This document shows, in pieces, positions 17,855 to 27,269 of a DNA stretch of 64,000 nucleotides; within the stretch, counting starts at the first letter, position 1, and every line of letters starts with the position of its first letter. A program made the translations under genes and the position numbers. Under the pieces are notes generated by a model. That model was not told the origin of the DNA. It saw only the letters and a program-made list of their open reading frames with translations, and ran no database searches. Location: positions 1-64,000 of the forward strand of contig DATLVI010000026.1 in assembly GCA_035577545.1 (NCBI GenBank). The letters run 5' to 3'. The DNA comes from Verrucomicrobiia bacterium (GTDB lineage Bacteria; Verrucomicrobiota; Verrucomicrobiia; Palsa-1439).

Positions 17855-18658
17855 TCAGCCCCGATGATGCCTTTGACAAAACAACAGCGAACCATTCTCT
17901 GCAACATGATACCCCCCCCATTTTAGGATAGACGTGCATCGCGCCTTGAGTTCTTCTGAGTGAACCTCCATGACAAGCAGCTTTGCCCTTCCCAAGACTT
18001 GTTTCGCCCCCAGCAGGACTTGCTCTTCGTGGCCTTCCACATCGATTTTGATCGCGTCCGGCCAGAGCCCGTGTTGCTGGGCATACTCGTCCAGGGAAAC
18101 GGCCGGGATCGCTATCTCGCTCGGGGTACCTTGTCCCAAGAAATTGCGCGTCACGCCGGCCATGCTATCACCTTCGGCAATATTCAAGTGCAGGATTCCC
18201 GAGGACCGATCCACGGCAACATTGACGGGGGTCACTCGGTCGGTAAGAGCGTTTAGTCCGATGTTTCTTTTCAGGATACTGAAAGTTTTCGGGTGGGGCT
18301 CAAAGCAAACCGCTTGTAACTGTCGGTTCTCAAGACATCGAGTCAGGGATAGAAAGCCGCTGTTTGCCCCGACATCATACAAGATTTCAATTCCAGCGTC
18401 CTGGGACGTCACGAAATTTGAATAGACGTGCCTTTGGGCAATTTCTATCAGGAATCTTAGCCCGCTAGGCATGTCAATAGCGGCATACGCGATCACAGCC
18501 CGAAAGGGCAACACCATCCCGTCCAAAAGCCGCAGATTCAGGAGTTTTTTTGTAGCTCGGGCAAAGACGAAAATCACCAGCCGGTGTCGGTAACGCCACT
18601 GCATCAGCCCCAGAAGCGTCAAAAAATCCCCAACCTCTACTAGAATGCTCCTGAACAT
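17855..18658 (-). CDS. FkbM family SAM-dependent methyltransferase
   Basis: 267 residues from the ATG at 18,658; a TTG at 18,709 would add 17 residues. The core shows ILYDVGANSGFLSL as motif I, AVCFEPHPKTFSIL as motif II and the FkbM-typical IKIDVEGHEEQVLLGAK near the end. FkbM enzymes O-methylate sugars and polyketides. A hydrophobic and basic N-terminal region of ~60 residues precedes the domain and may bind the membrane. The gene points opposite to the GT4 before it (tail to tail, 75-base gap). Confidence 0.85.
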   Translation of the reverse strand: MFRSILVEVGDFLTLLGLMQWRYRHRLVIFVFARATKKLLNLRLLDGMVLPFRAVIAYAAIDMPSGLRFLIEIAQRHVYSNFVTSQDAGIEILYDVGANSGFLSLTRCLENRQLQAVCFEPHPKTFSILKRNIGLNALTDRVTPVNVAVDRSSGILHLNIAEGDSMAGVTRNFLGQGTPSEIAIPAVSLDEYAQQHGLWPDAIKIDVEGHEEQVLLGAKQVLGRAKLLVMEVHSEELKARCTSILKWGGYHVAENGSLLFCQRHHRG

Positions 18659-18790
18659 TTGTTCCCCAGACACTGGCGCCAAGATAGGTAGCTCAACAGA
18701 ATAGGTCAAGAGAAAGGCACATAAGGTGGTGTCCTGATTCGACGAGCTTTCGCGGACGGGCCGCTTGCCGCTGGTGCTTTAGCAGAGGAC

Positions 18791-19801
18791 TTACTCCTCT
18801 GGCCCCACGAGGAGAGCCTTGAGACGGTCGCTCAGTTCGTCCCGGGTCCATAGTGACCACGACCTGATTTCTCTGGCGAGTTCATCGGTTCTCAACGCCG
18901 CTCCTTCTCCAGTGGGATGAAATGCGGTATTTGCGAAGTGGGCCTGATTTGTGTCCGCGCCGAGGTAGGGGTCTTTGAGGACAGGCATCGTCTCCGCCAC
19001 CTCGTACAGGAAACGCAAGTTGGAACCTTGGAAGTGTGGCAAATTTCGGGGAGAGCAATATCCCCACGGGAGGGTGTAAGCTACGCGCACATTGCGTTGT
19101 TCACACCATTTGCTCAGGCCAACCAGCCAGAAACGCCCTTCCTTTGAAAGCTTCGTCGGGGGTTCCTTGGCGGACGTTATAATGCCGCGTTCGCCCACTT
19201 CGTGCCAACCGCTTGGATGGAGCTCGGACGCAAAATAAGGATAAAGTGCTCGGTGGAGAATCACTTTGGCGATCAGTGTGAATGTGTGATAACCGCCGGG
19301 TCGCAAATCCAGCAGCACGGAAGGCCAGTCGACTCGATAGGGGTCCCGAAGCAGCGACGGTTTACCGATTGAAAAACCAAACTGGGCGCCCAGCGACTCG
19401 ATCCGGAGTGGTCCCGACAGCAGATCCGGCTCGAGCCCGACGATCAATGTGTCACCGGTCCGCACTGCGGTTTGCGCGTAATGGGTGAGGACCTCTGCAC
19501 CCATGCCCGCGCCGAGTCCCATATTCAGCGCGGGCAGACCATACCGGTTCAGCAACCTCTCCCCGTCCACGGATGTATTGCAGCTTGATCCGCCGCAGAA
19601 TACGATTTTGTTTGTGTGCTCGAGGTCGAGCTTCTCCGCCCACAATTCTTTTACGGCGGCACAGTGGCGGAAAAACGCTATCTCGGGGTTTATGCGCATC
19701 GTGTAGAACGCACCCACTACCCACGTGGCAACTGCCACGACAAGTAATCGTGCTGCCATCCATGGCACGCCGTTGCTAGAATGCGAAGTAGATAAAGGCA
19801 T
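18791..19801 (-). CDS. SGNH-like membrane-anchored partner of the MBOAT acyltransferase
   Basis: 336 residues with one N-terminal membrane helix (about residues 16-33). VFCGGSSCNTSVDGE looks like an SGNH block I (Ser in GGSS) and FANTAFHPTGEGAAL near the end has the Asp/Asn-x-x-His-like final block. The gene overlaps the MBOAT gene upstream by 26 bases. In alginate (AlgI with AlgJ/AlgX), cellulose and D-alanylation systems, an MBOAT protein works with such an SGNH protein to move acyl groups to an extracytoplasmic glycan. I infer the same here; the sequence is not close enough by eye to name AlgJ. Confidence 0.65.
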   Translation of the reverse strand: MPLSTSHSSNGVPWMAARLLVVAVATWVVGAFYTMRINPEIAFFRHCAAVKELWAEKLDLEHTNKIVFCGGSSCNTSVDGERLLNRYGLPALNMGLGAGMGAEVLTHYAQTAVRTGDTLIVGLEPDLLSGPLRIESLGAQFGFSIGKPSLLRDPYRVDWPSVLLDLRPGGYHTFTLIAKVILHRALYPYFASELHPSGWHEVGERGIITSAKEPPTKLSKEGRFWLVGLSKWCEQRNVRVAYTLPWGYCSPRNLPHFQGSNLRFLYEVAETMPVLKDPYLGADTNQAHFANTAFHPTGEGAALRTDELAREIRSWSLWTRDELSDRLKALLVGPEE

Positions 19802-21176
19802 TGGTCTTTCCAGGCGCGAGTAACAACGTCAAAACCACGAGCACCCCCAGCGCGAGTGGCTGTCGGAGGTAGTAGTATTCCTCATTCTTGTCCGTTACCG
19901 AGAGCCATTCAGCCAAAAGCGTTAGCGCAGTGAGCAGGAGAAACCCTGCCAGCGCGACCCCACCACCGGAAGTCAGGACTCCTATTGCCTCGTGCAGGGC
20001 TTGACTGTTGTAGGTTGCCGGCATCAGTAACACTTTCGATTTCTGAAGCAGTATGTTGGTGCGCAGTTCGTAAAAACTCAACCAGGCATAAAAGCTGCCG
20101 AGCATAGTGAGTCCCCAGGCCAGTGGACGCGGGACATTGAGTTTGCCGGCCAGCCGGTTGGTGATCAGCAAGAGACCGTGGAGCGCTCCCCACAAAATGA
20201 AGTTCCATCCCGCACCATGCCAGGCGCCTGACACGATAAACACCACCGCCACGTTGAATGCCCACCACTTCACGCGCCCGCCTCCCATCGGGATATACAC
20301 GTAGTCGCGAAACCACCCGCTAAGTGTGACATGCCAGCGCCGCCAGAATTCTGTGGCGCTGGTCGAACAGTATGGACTCCGAAAGTTCAGGGTCAGATTG
20401 ATGCCCAAGCACCGGGCGACGCCCAGTGCCACAAGACTGTAGCCCGCAAAATCATAGTAAATCCGCAACCCGAAGATGAGGTTGGCCTCCCAGATCAAGT
20501 ATGGATTCGTGCTCGAACTGCCGTTGAAGTAAACGGCCAGGTTGTCGGCAAGACAACATTTGAAAAACAACCCGACAACAATCCAACCCACTCCCTCGTC
20601 TATCTTTTCGGGCAGCCACCGGAAACGAAACGTTTCCATCTGCGGAAGCAGATTCGCCTTTCGTTCAATCGGTCCGGCCACGATCTGAGGGAAAAAACCG
20701 GCAAAATTCAGGTAGTCCAGAAACCGCGGCAACGGCGATTTCAGCGCGAGCGTGTCGATGACGAAGGCGACTTTTTGGAAGGTATAAAACGAAATCCCGA
20801 CGGGAATCACGAGATTGCGGAGCGCATCCACATTGAGCCCCAGCACCCGGTTTACAAAAAAGTCGCCGTACTTATAATACACGAGTGGCAAGACTTGCAG
20901 CGGAATCAACACAAACAGGTACTTGGAGCCGTGCTTCGCATGGTATTTCAAAATCCACGCCAGCCCCACATACGTCGTGATCGCCACTACCAGAAAAATG
21001 AGGAAGGTCACCCAACTGACACAGAGCAACAGGAACAGCCCCAATGAGAACAGAGCGATTTTATCGAATACCGCCAGCGCCGGGCGTGCCACGTGCGCGC
21101 ACAGATAGCGCACACCGAGAATAACCGCCAAAGCACCGAATAAACACTCCCAGAAACGCAACTCAGCGAAGTTCAT
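19776..21176 (-). CDS. MBOAT family O-acyltransferase (AlgI-like)
   Basis: 466 residues from the ATG at 21,176. About ten hydrophobic helices. FWRRWHVTLSGWFRDYVYIP is the family's signature block, and SGAWHGAGWNFILWGALHG carries the catalytic His. IPVGISFYTFQKVAFVID and FFPQIVAGPIERK are also typical of AlgI. It takes acyl groups, usually acetyl, from a cytosolic donor and passes them across the inner membrane to modify a polysaccharide. Coupled by a 26-base overlap to the SGNH-like gene. Confidence 0.93.
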   Translation of the reverse strand: MNFAELRFWECLFGALAVILGVRYLCAHVARPALAVFDKIALFSLGLFLLLCVSWVTFLIFLVVAITTYVGLAWILKYHAKHGSKYLFVLIPLQVLPLVYYKYGDFFVNRVLGLNVDALRNLVIPVGISFYTFQKVAFVIDTLALKSPLPRFLDYLNFAGFFPQIVAGPIERKANLLPQMETFRFRWLPEKIDEGVGWIVVGLFFKCCLADNLAVYFNGSSSTNPYLIWEANLIFGLRIYYDFAGYSLVALGVARCLGINLTLNFRSPYCSTSATEFWRRWHVTLSGWFRDYVYIPMGGGRVKWWAFNVAVVFIVSGAWHGAGWNFILWGALHGLLLITNRLAGKLNVPRPLAWGLTMLGSFYAWLSFYELRTNILLQKSKVLLMPATYNSQALHEAIGVLTSGGGVALAGFLLLTALTLLAEWLSVTDKNEEYYYLRQPLALGVLVVLTLLLAPGKTNAFIYFAF

Positions 21177-21352
21177 CAACCCTCAATTGTGACTGTCTCT
21201 GTTTCACCATCAAGGCGAAGGTGTTCCGCAAAGTCAGTTTCTTGCAGCCCGCAGCTTTGGGCAGAAGAATTATTCAATGTGAACCCACAAGTCAAGTCCG
21301 GGTGTTCGCCGGAAGCTGGCACGTTTTCACATTTGTGGTAGACTATTCCCCC

Positions 21353-22684
21353 ATGAATCAGGATCCTGTTGCTGCGCGCTGCGCCGTTGTGCGTCAGCAA
21401 CCACGATACGACCCTGCCCTTGTTGCCTCATCGGTGCACCAGACAATCAAGGCGTTGGGGCTGTCCTGGGGCGATCTGGTGCGACCGGGCGAGCGGGTGC
21501 TGTTGAAGCCGAATTTTATCCGCGAGTCGCACGCCGGCCGGCCGGCCGAGTGGGAACAGATCACCACGCACGGCACTATCATCGCCGCGGTCGCACATGC
21601 GGTTGCCGCCGCGATGGACGGACGGGGCACCCTGACCATCGCGGACGCGCCGCAGACCGACAGTGATTTTGACACGATCTGTGAACGTGCGGAGATCCCG
21701 AAGCTGCGGGAACAATTGCGACGTGAATTCCCCGCCCTGCGTTTTGAAGTGCTTGATTTGCGGAGGGAAGCCTGGCGCACGGAACGCGGCGTGATCGTGG
21801 AGCGCCGCAAACTTCCGGAAGATCCGCGTGGCTACACGTTGGTGAACCTCGGCGAACACAGTTGCTTCCACAACAAAAAAGGGCGCTTCTACGGCGCGGA
21901 CTACGACACGGCGTTCACGGCCCAGCATCATTCCCAGGGCAAACACGAATACCTGATTTCCCGGAGCGTGATGGATGCCGACGTGTTCATCAACCTGCCC
22001 AAGCTCAAGACGCACAAGAAGGTCGGGGTTACCCTCAGCCTCAAGAACCTCGTCGGCATCAACGGAGACAAGAACTACCTGCCGCACTTCTGCATCGGCA
22101 CGCCTGACGAAGGCGGCGACGAGTTTCCCGACAGCAAGGCGGCGACGAAGTTCCAGAGTCGCGCGATCGCCGCATTCAAGAGCGCCGCGAAGCGTGGCGG
22201 CGCGGCCACCAAACTCTGGGCGCCGCTTGCCAAGCGGGTTGGCTCGCGCGTGTTCGGCGACACCACAAAGGTCGTACGCAGCGGCAACTGGTGGGGCAAC
22301 GACACCACATGGCGCATGACGTTGGATCTCAATAAAGCGTTGTGGCATTTCGACGGCGCCGGCAAACGGCGTGTGAAACCATTGCGGTACCTGACCATCA
22401 TCGACGGTATCATCGCCGGCGAGGGCAACGGGCCGATGGAAGCCGATGCCAAAGCCTGTGGTGTCCTCATCGCGGGCATCAACCCGGTGGCTGCCGATTT
22501 TGTGGCCACGCAGCTGATGGGTTTCGATTGGCAAAAAGTGCCGACCATCCGCGAGGCATTTCAAATCTCGGATCTTAAACTGGTTGATTTCGGCCCGGAC
22601 GAAGTCGAGGCTGCGCCCGAACCTGGCGAAGTCTTCCATTTCCGTCCGCATTTCGGTTGGGTCGGCCATATCGAAGCGAAATGA
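21353..22684 (+). CDS. DUF362 domain-containing protein
   Basis: 443 residues from the ATG at 21,353. The DUF362 features visible are VLLKPNFI near residue 45-55, DVFINLPKLKTHKKVGVTLSLKNLVGING near the middle, and IDGIIAGEGNGP near the C-terminus. I see no 4Fe-4S CxxCxxC cluster, so this is the ferredoxin-less form. The biochemical role of the domain is not established. It is coupled by ATGA to a CapK-like ligase, which is coupled by ATGA to a two-domain oxidoreductase, so the three proteins are probably made in step and work on one pathway. Confidence 0.85.
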   Translation: MNQDPVAARCAVVRQQPRYDPALVASSVHQTIKALGLSWGDLVRPGERVLLKPNFIRESHAGRPAEWEQITTHGTIIAAVAHAVAAAMDGRGTLTIADAPQTDSDFDTICERAEIPKLREQLRREFPALRFEVLDLRREAWRTERGVIVERRKLPEDPRGYTLVNLGEHSCFHNKKGRFYGADYDTAFTAQHHSQGKHEYLISRSVMDADVFINLPKLKTHKKVGVTLSLKNLVGINGDKNYLPHFCIGTPDEGGDEFPDSKAATKFQSRAIAAFKSAAKRGGAATKLWAPLAKRVGSRVFGDTTKVVRSGNWWGNDTTWRMTLDLNKALWHFDGAGKRRVKPLRYLTIIDGIIAGEGNGPMEADAKACGVLIAGINPVAADFVATQLMGFDWQKVPTIREAFQISDLKLVDFGPDEVEAAPEPGEVFHFRPHFGWVGHIEAK

Positions 22685-24027
22685 TTCCTGGGAAAGGCAT
22701 CTACGATTCGTTGCCCATCTGGGCGCAGACCGTCGCGGTCAACTTCGCCAGCGCGCGGAATATCCGGGACAAGTATGGCGCGGACTTCCAGCGCCTGCTC
22801 GCACAACTCGAGGTCAATGAAAGGAAGTCTCGCGATCAACTTGAAGCGGAACAGCGGCAGGCGCTGCACGACTTGCTGCGGTATGCGATCACGCACGTGC
22901 CTTTTTACCGCGAGCAGAAATTGCCACCCGACGATTTTAAGGCATGGCCGATCCTCGATAAGCAATCTATTGCCGCGGCGCCGGAGAAATTCCTCTCGGA
23001 CGAGTTCGATCCACATCGGCTCATGACGATCAATACCAGCGGCACCACCGGCACGCCGCTGACCGTGCGGTTCACGAAGGAATACCATCAAATGGAGATG
23101 GCGTTCCGCTGGCGGCACAAGGCATGGGCGGGTTGCCCATACCTCAGCAGCGGGGCGTACATTTCGGGCCACCCGGTCGTTCCACCCAATCAGCAGCGGC
23201 CGCCGTTCTGGCGCGTGGATCGCATCGAAAAACGCCTGCTCTGTTCCTCATACCATCTCACGCCCGACAATTTGCCGCGTTACATCGACGCGCTCACGGA
23301 CTTTGCCCCCGATTTCGTCCACGGGTATCCGTCGTCCGTATACCTCCTGGCGAAACAGATGGCTGACGATGGAATCACCGCGCTACGTCCCCGCGCGGTT
23401 TTTACAGCGAGTGAGACACTGCTCGATTTCCAGAGGACGGTCATCGAGCGGGCATTTGGCGCGAAAGCCTTCAACTGGTACGGAACCACGGAATTTACCA
23501 ACAATATTATCGAATGTGCACAGGGGAGCCTGCATCAGCGGCCCGACTATGGTGTGCTGGAACTTCTTGGCGACGGGGCAATGATCGCGACGGGCCTCAA
23601 TAATCGCGCCATGCCGTTCGTCCGTTACAGGGTCGGCGACCGCGCAACGCGGCGCGACGGCTCGTGTGCGTGTGGTTGCGCCTTTCCGCTGATCGAACGT
23701 ATTGAGGGGCGGGTGGAGGACTACGTTCGTACCCCGGATGGCCGCCTGGTCGGTCGTCTGGATCACCTGTTCAAGGACGTGCAGCACGTTCGTGAGGCAC
23801 AAATCGTGCAGACGCACCTCGATGAACTGGTATTGCGAGTCGTGCGTACCGATGGTTTTACCGCGAAAGACGAGCAGATTATTCTCAAGGAAGCGCATCT
23901 GCGGCTCGGTGATTCGATGCGAGTTCGTTTCGAGTTCACGGACGCCATCGAACGCACCGCCGGCGGCAAGTTCCGCTTTATTGTTTCCCAATTGCCGCGT
24001 GAACAATTAGAATTCTCCCGACCATGA
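22681..24027 (+). CDS. Phenylacetate-CoA ligase/CapK-like adenylate-forming enzyme
   Basis: 448 residues, ATG at 22,681 overlapping the DUF362 stop. INTSGTTGTPLTVRF is the AMP-binding P-loop (family form SSGTTGxP), NWYGTTEF the YGxTE motif, and the C-terminus carries DYVRTPDGRLVGRLDHLF and a TAGGKFRFI end typical of PaaK-like enzymes (CapK family in capsule loci). It adenylates a carboxylic acid. Whether transfer goes to CoA, to a sugar amine, or elsewhere is unknown. Presence in a glycan locus points to an amide or acyl decoration. Confidence 0.85.
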   Translation: MIPGKGIYDSLPIWAQTVAVNFASARNIRDKYGADFQRLLAQLEVNERKSRDQLEAEQRQALHDLLRYAITHVPFYREQKLPPDDFKAWPILDKQSIAAAPEKFLSDEFDPHRLMTINTSGTTGTPLTVRFTKEYHQMEMAFRWRHKAWAGCPYLSSGAYISGHPVVPPNQQRPPFWRVDRIEKRLLCSSYHLTPDNLPRYIDALTDFAPDFVHGYPSSVYLLAKQMADDGITALRPRAVFTASETLLDFQRTVIERAFGAKAFNWYGTTEFTNNIIECAQGSLHQRPDYGVLELLGDGAMIATGLNNRAMPFVRYRVGDRATRRDGSCACGCAFPLIERIEGRVEDYVRTPDGRLVGRLDHLFKDVQHVREAQIVQTHLDELVLRVVRTDGFTAKDEQIILKEAHLRLGDSMRVRFEFTDAIERTAGGKFRFIVSQLPREQLEFSRP

Positions 24028-26090
24028 AACAACTCGTCCAGGACTTCAAGACCGGCGACATCAAACTGGTCGATGTGCCGCCGCCGGTGATTGCGCCGGG
24101 CTGCGTCCTGGTACGCAACGCGTATTCCCTCGTCAGCGCGGGAACGGAGAAGGCCACCGTGGCGATGGCGCAGGCATCGCTCGTCGGCAAGGCGCGGTTG
24201 CGTCCCGATCTCGCGAAGCAGGTGCTTGGCACGCTCAAGCGGGAAGGGATTGGGGCGACGCTGCGCAAGGTCCAGTCGCGCCTCGATCAATGGAAACAAC
24301 TGGGCTACTCCTCGGCGGGCACGGTCCTCGAAGTTGGCGAAGGTGTGACCGGTTTTGCCGTTGGCGACCGCGTGGCCTGTGCGGGACAGGATTACGCGAG
24401 TCACGCGGAAGTGGTCCTGGTTCCCCAGAATCTCTGCACCCGGCTACCCGAGGGCGTCGCCTTGGAACACGCGGCGTTTTCGACGTTGGGTGCGATCGCG
24501 CTGCAGGGGGTGCGGCAGGCCGACGCGCGCGTGGGTGAAGTGGTCGCGGTCATCGGGTTGGGGTTGGTGGGCCAGTTGACCGTGCAGATTCTCAAGGCGG
24601 CCGGCTGCGTGGTGTTTGGCATCGATGTGAGTGAAGCGGCCTGTGCACTCGCGAAGACGTGCGGTTGCGATGCCGTGGCTGTGCGCCCGCGTGACGACGT
24701 GGAGCGTGTCGCCGCGACATTGAGCCATGACTTTGGCGTGGATGCGGTCATTATTACGGCATCAGCCCCAACGAACGATCCGGTCGAGTTGGCTGGCAGG
24801 ATTTGCCGCGAGCGCGGCCGTGTGGTGATGGTCGGCGTGACCGGCATGGAGGTGCCGCGCGACGTTTACTATCGGAAAGAATTGGATTTCCGCCTTTCCC
24901 GCAGCTACGGGCCTGGTCGATACGACCCGCTTTACGAAGAACAGGGCATCGACTATCCCATCGGCTACGTGCGCTGGACGGAAGGCCGAAATATGGAGGC
25001 CTTCACGCAACTGCTCGCGATGAAGCGCATCGATGTGGCGGCATTGACCACGCACACGTTTTCCGTCGACGACGGGCCGAAGGCATATGAATTGATCACG
25101 GGAAAGACCGGCGGGCGGGTTGTCGGGGTCCTTATCCAATATCCACCGACGGCGAAACGGACGAGCGTCACCGTCACGAAGTCGGCCAGCGCGGTGCCGG
25201 TCAAGGCGGTTGTGCTCGGCGTCATTGGCGCGGGCAATTACGCGCAGGGCGTTTTGTTGCCGCAATTCAAAGCCAGCGCAGACGTAACGTTACGCACCGT
25301 ATGCACGGCGACCGGCGTGAAAGCCCAAAAGGCCAAAGAGAAGTTCGGCTTCGACACGTGCGTTACGGATTGGCGCGCGGTGATTGCCGATGCGGCGATC
25401 AATACGGTACTCGTCGCCACACGTCACGACTTGCACGCGCCTATTGTTTGCGAGGCGTTGCGCGCCGGCAAAGCGGTGTTCGTCGAGAAACCACTGTGCC
25501 TGCGGGGTGAGCAACTGGATGAGATTGTGGAAGTGATAAACCAGGCAGGCAACGCTCGCTTACTGGTCGGTTTCAATCGCCGCTTTGCCCCGTTCGCCGA
25601 GGAGGTACGAAAGCTGAGCGGCCCTCTGGTGATGCGGTATCGTATCAGCGTAACGCCACTGCCACGCGAACATTGGATCAACAATCCCGACATCGGTGGA
25701 GGACGCATCCTTGGCGAAGTGTGCCACTTCGTGGATTTCCTGCAATTTGCCGCCAGGTCGCGACCGGTGTCCGTCTTCGCCCAGGGTTTCGGCGCCGACA
25801 ACGTGCAGGTGTCGTTGCGGTTCGCCGACGGGTCGGTTGGCGCGGTGGATTATTTTTCGGTGGCCGACGCGGCACTGGAGAAGGAACATTTCGAGGCGTT
25901 CGGCGGCGGCCGGCACTTGGTTGTGACCGATTTTCGCGACAAAGGGCAGGCCGCCGAGGTCCGCGAGTTCATTACCGCCGTCAAAGCGGGCAGCCCGATG
26001 CCGATGGGACTCGAAGAGATTATCAATAGCACGCGGGCGACACTGGCCGTTCTTCAAGCGATGTGCGCGGGTCAGGTGGTGACACTGTAA
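24024..26090 (+). CDS. Two-domain oxidoreductase: MDR-type dehydrogenase fused to Gfo/Idh/MocA
   Basis: 688 residues, ATGA-coupled to the ligase gene. Residues ~1-370 are a medium-chain dehydrogenase with the Rossmann loop VIGLGLVGQ; the region where zinc enzymes have Cys reads SLVSAGTEKATV, so the catalytic zinc ligand is absent. Residues ~390-688 are a Gfo/Idh/MocA domain with VIGAGNYAQG and the FVEKPLC motif holding the EKP lysine. Such fusions occur in EPS loci and probably interconvert nucleotide-linked or polysaccharide sugars by NAD(P) chemistry; no substrate is known to me. Confidence 0.88.
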   Translation: MKQLVQDFKTGDIKLVDVPPPVIAPGCVLVRNAYSLVSAGTEKATVAMAQASLVGKARLRPDLAKQVLGTLKREGIGATLRKVQSRLDQWKQLGYSSAGTVLEVGEGVTGFAVGDRVACAGQDYASHAEVVLVPQNLCTRLPEGVALEHAAFSTLGAIALQGVRQADARVGEVVAVIGLGLVGQLTVQILKAAGCVVFGIDVSEAACALAKTCGCDAVAVRPRDDVERVAATLSHDFGVDAVIITASAPTNDPVELAGRICRERGRVVMVGVTGMEVPRDVYYRKELDFRLSRSYGPGRYDPLYEEQGIDYPIGYVRWTEGRNMEAFTQLLAMKRIDVAALTTHTFSVDDGPKAYELITGKTGGRVVGVLIQYPPTAKRTSVTVTKSASAVPVKAVVLGVIGAGNYAQGVLLPQFKASADVTLRTVCTATGVKAQKAKEKFGFDTCVTDWRAVIADAAINTVLVATRHDLHAPIVCEALRAGKAVFVEKPLCLRGEQLDEIVEVINQAGNARLLVGFNRRFAPFAEEVRKLSGPLVMRYRISVTPLPREHWINNPDIGGGRILGEVCHFVDFLQFAARSRPVSVFAQGFGADNVQVSLRFADGSVGAVDYFSVADAALEKEHFEAFGGGRHLVVTDFRDKGQAAEVREFITAVKAGSPMPMGLEEIINSTRATLAVLQAMCAGQVVTL

Positions 26091-26109
26091 CCACGAGCAT
26101 TCTAGGCTC

Positions 26110-26138
26110 TTGTAGGGCACCTGCGAAAGCGATACCAT
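26110..26138 (+). promoter_or_regulatory. Candidate promoter of the SGNH-SxtJ-carbamoyltransferase operon
   Basis: TTGTAG (26,110-26,115), 17-base spacer, TACCAT (26,133-26,138), in the 75-base gap after the oxidoreductase gene. Predicted start lies about 20 bases before the ATG at 26,166. Confidence 0.35.
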
Positions 26139-26165
26139 AAACAGCGCTTGTTCCCGAAAGAAATC

Positions 26166-27269
26166 ATGTTGAAGAAATTTTTGTTGTCACTGGTTGTCTT
26201 GCTGGTCGGCTTGGTGGCAGCCGAAGGGGTGGCGCGTTTATTGTATCGACGTAGCATGCCACTGTTTCCCCGTTTTCACACCGACGCACATTACGGAGGG
26301 TTCACCATTCGTCGGTTGCGTCCGCAAACGCGGTTTTGGCACACCAGTATTGATGGTCAGTGGGAGTTTCGCATCAATGCGCAAGGTTTTCGGGCAGACA
26401 AGAACTACGACTACGAAAAGCCCCTGGGTTGCCAGCGCGTACTATGTCTGGGCGATTCCCAGACCGAAGGGTTTGAATGTCGGCAGGAGCAGACTTTTTC
26501 GGCAATCATCGAGCGTTATTTCCGCGTGCGCGGGAAGTGCGTTGAGGTGATCAACACCGGAGTATCTGGTTTTGGCACAACCGAGGAGTTGGTCTTGCTG
26601 GAGAACGAAGGGGTGAAGTTCCATCCGGATTTTGTGGTGCTGGGTTTTTTTGGGAACGATCTGGATGATAATACTCGCTGCAATATTTTCGGACTGAAGA
26701 ACGGGGCTCTGGTTACGAACACAACCACCTACATTCCCGGGGTGAAGATCCTGAACTGGATCGATGGTTTCGCCCTGCTTCGTTGGCTCAGCCAAAACTC
26801 CTATCTATACTCGAGGGGACTCAACGGTGCGTGGGAATACGAAAGAGGGAGATTGGAGTCCCGGAATGAACGCAAGTTGACCTCGGAAATGGCAGTCCAG
26901 AACACCAACACCACGACTTATGTCGCAGAGTATCAAAAAGATTTGGAAGTGGCCCTGCTGCGACGGATGTACGCCTGCTGTCAAGCGCACGGCGCCAAGC
27001 TGATCATTTTGGACACTCCCCAACTGGTGGATGCCAGTCACCCCAGCCCTGATTTCAAATCGTCAATTCCACCGGACTTGCACGATACGTTTCGTCAGAA
27101 TTGTGACGTGTTGATTGAGTGCGAGCCGACGCTGGCGGAGTATCGGGGCTTAATAGCTATTCATGTGCCCCACGGTCATTATCACTTATCGGAAGAAGGA
27201 CACCTGCTTTTTGGCATTCAAGTCTCCAAAGCAATAGAACGTTTGGCAGAAAAGAAACCAGGATCATGA
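26166..27269 (+). CDS. SGNH/GDSL-family hydrolase, membrane-anchored
   Basis: 367 residues from the ATG at 26,166. A signal-anchor helix covers about residues 3-22. Block I is LCLGDSQTEGF (nucleophile Ser), block III GFFGNDLDDN, and the last block HYHLSEEGH supplies the catalytic His. Such proteins hydrolyse or transfer acyl groups on glycans outside the membrane. First gene of the cassette with SxtJ-like, carbamoyltransferase and SxtK-like genes; its stop overlaps the next start as ATGA. Confidence 0.83.
   Translation: MLKKFLLSLVVLLVGLVAAEGVARLLYRRSMPLFPRFHTDAHYGGFTIRRLRPQTRFWHTSIDGQWEFRINAQGFRADKNYDYEKPLGCQRVLCLGDSQTEGFECRQEQTFSAIIERYFRVRGKCVEVINTGVSGFGTTEELVLLENEGVKFHPDFVVLGFFGNDLDDNTRCNIFGLKNGALVTNTTTYIPGVKILNWIDGFALLRWLSQNSYLYSRGLNGAWEYERGRLESRNERKLTSEMAVQNTNTTTYVAEYQKDLEVALLRRMYACCQAHGAKLIILDTPQLVDASHPSPDFKSSIPPDLHDTFRQNCDVLIECEPTLAEYRGLIAIHVPHGHYHLSEEGHLLFGIQVSKAIERLAEKKPGS

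Noticed and set aside
21428-22669. 413-codon open frame on the minus strand
   Set aside because: Antisense to the DUF362 gene, which has clear motifs; long antisense frames are expected at this GC content.
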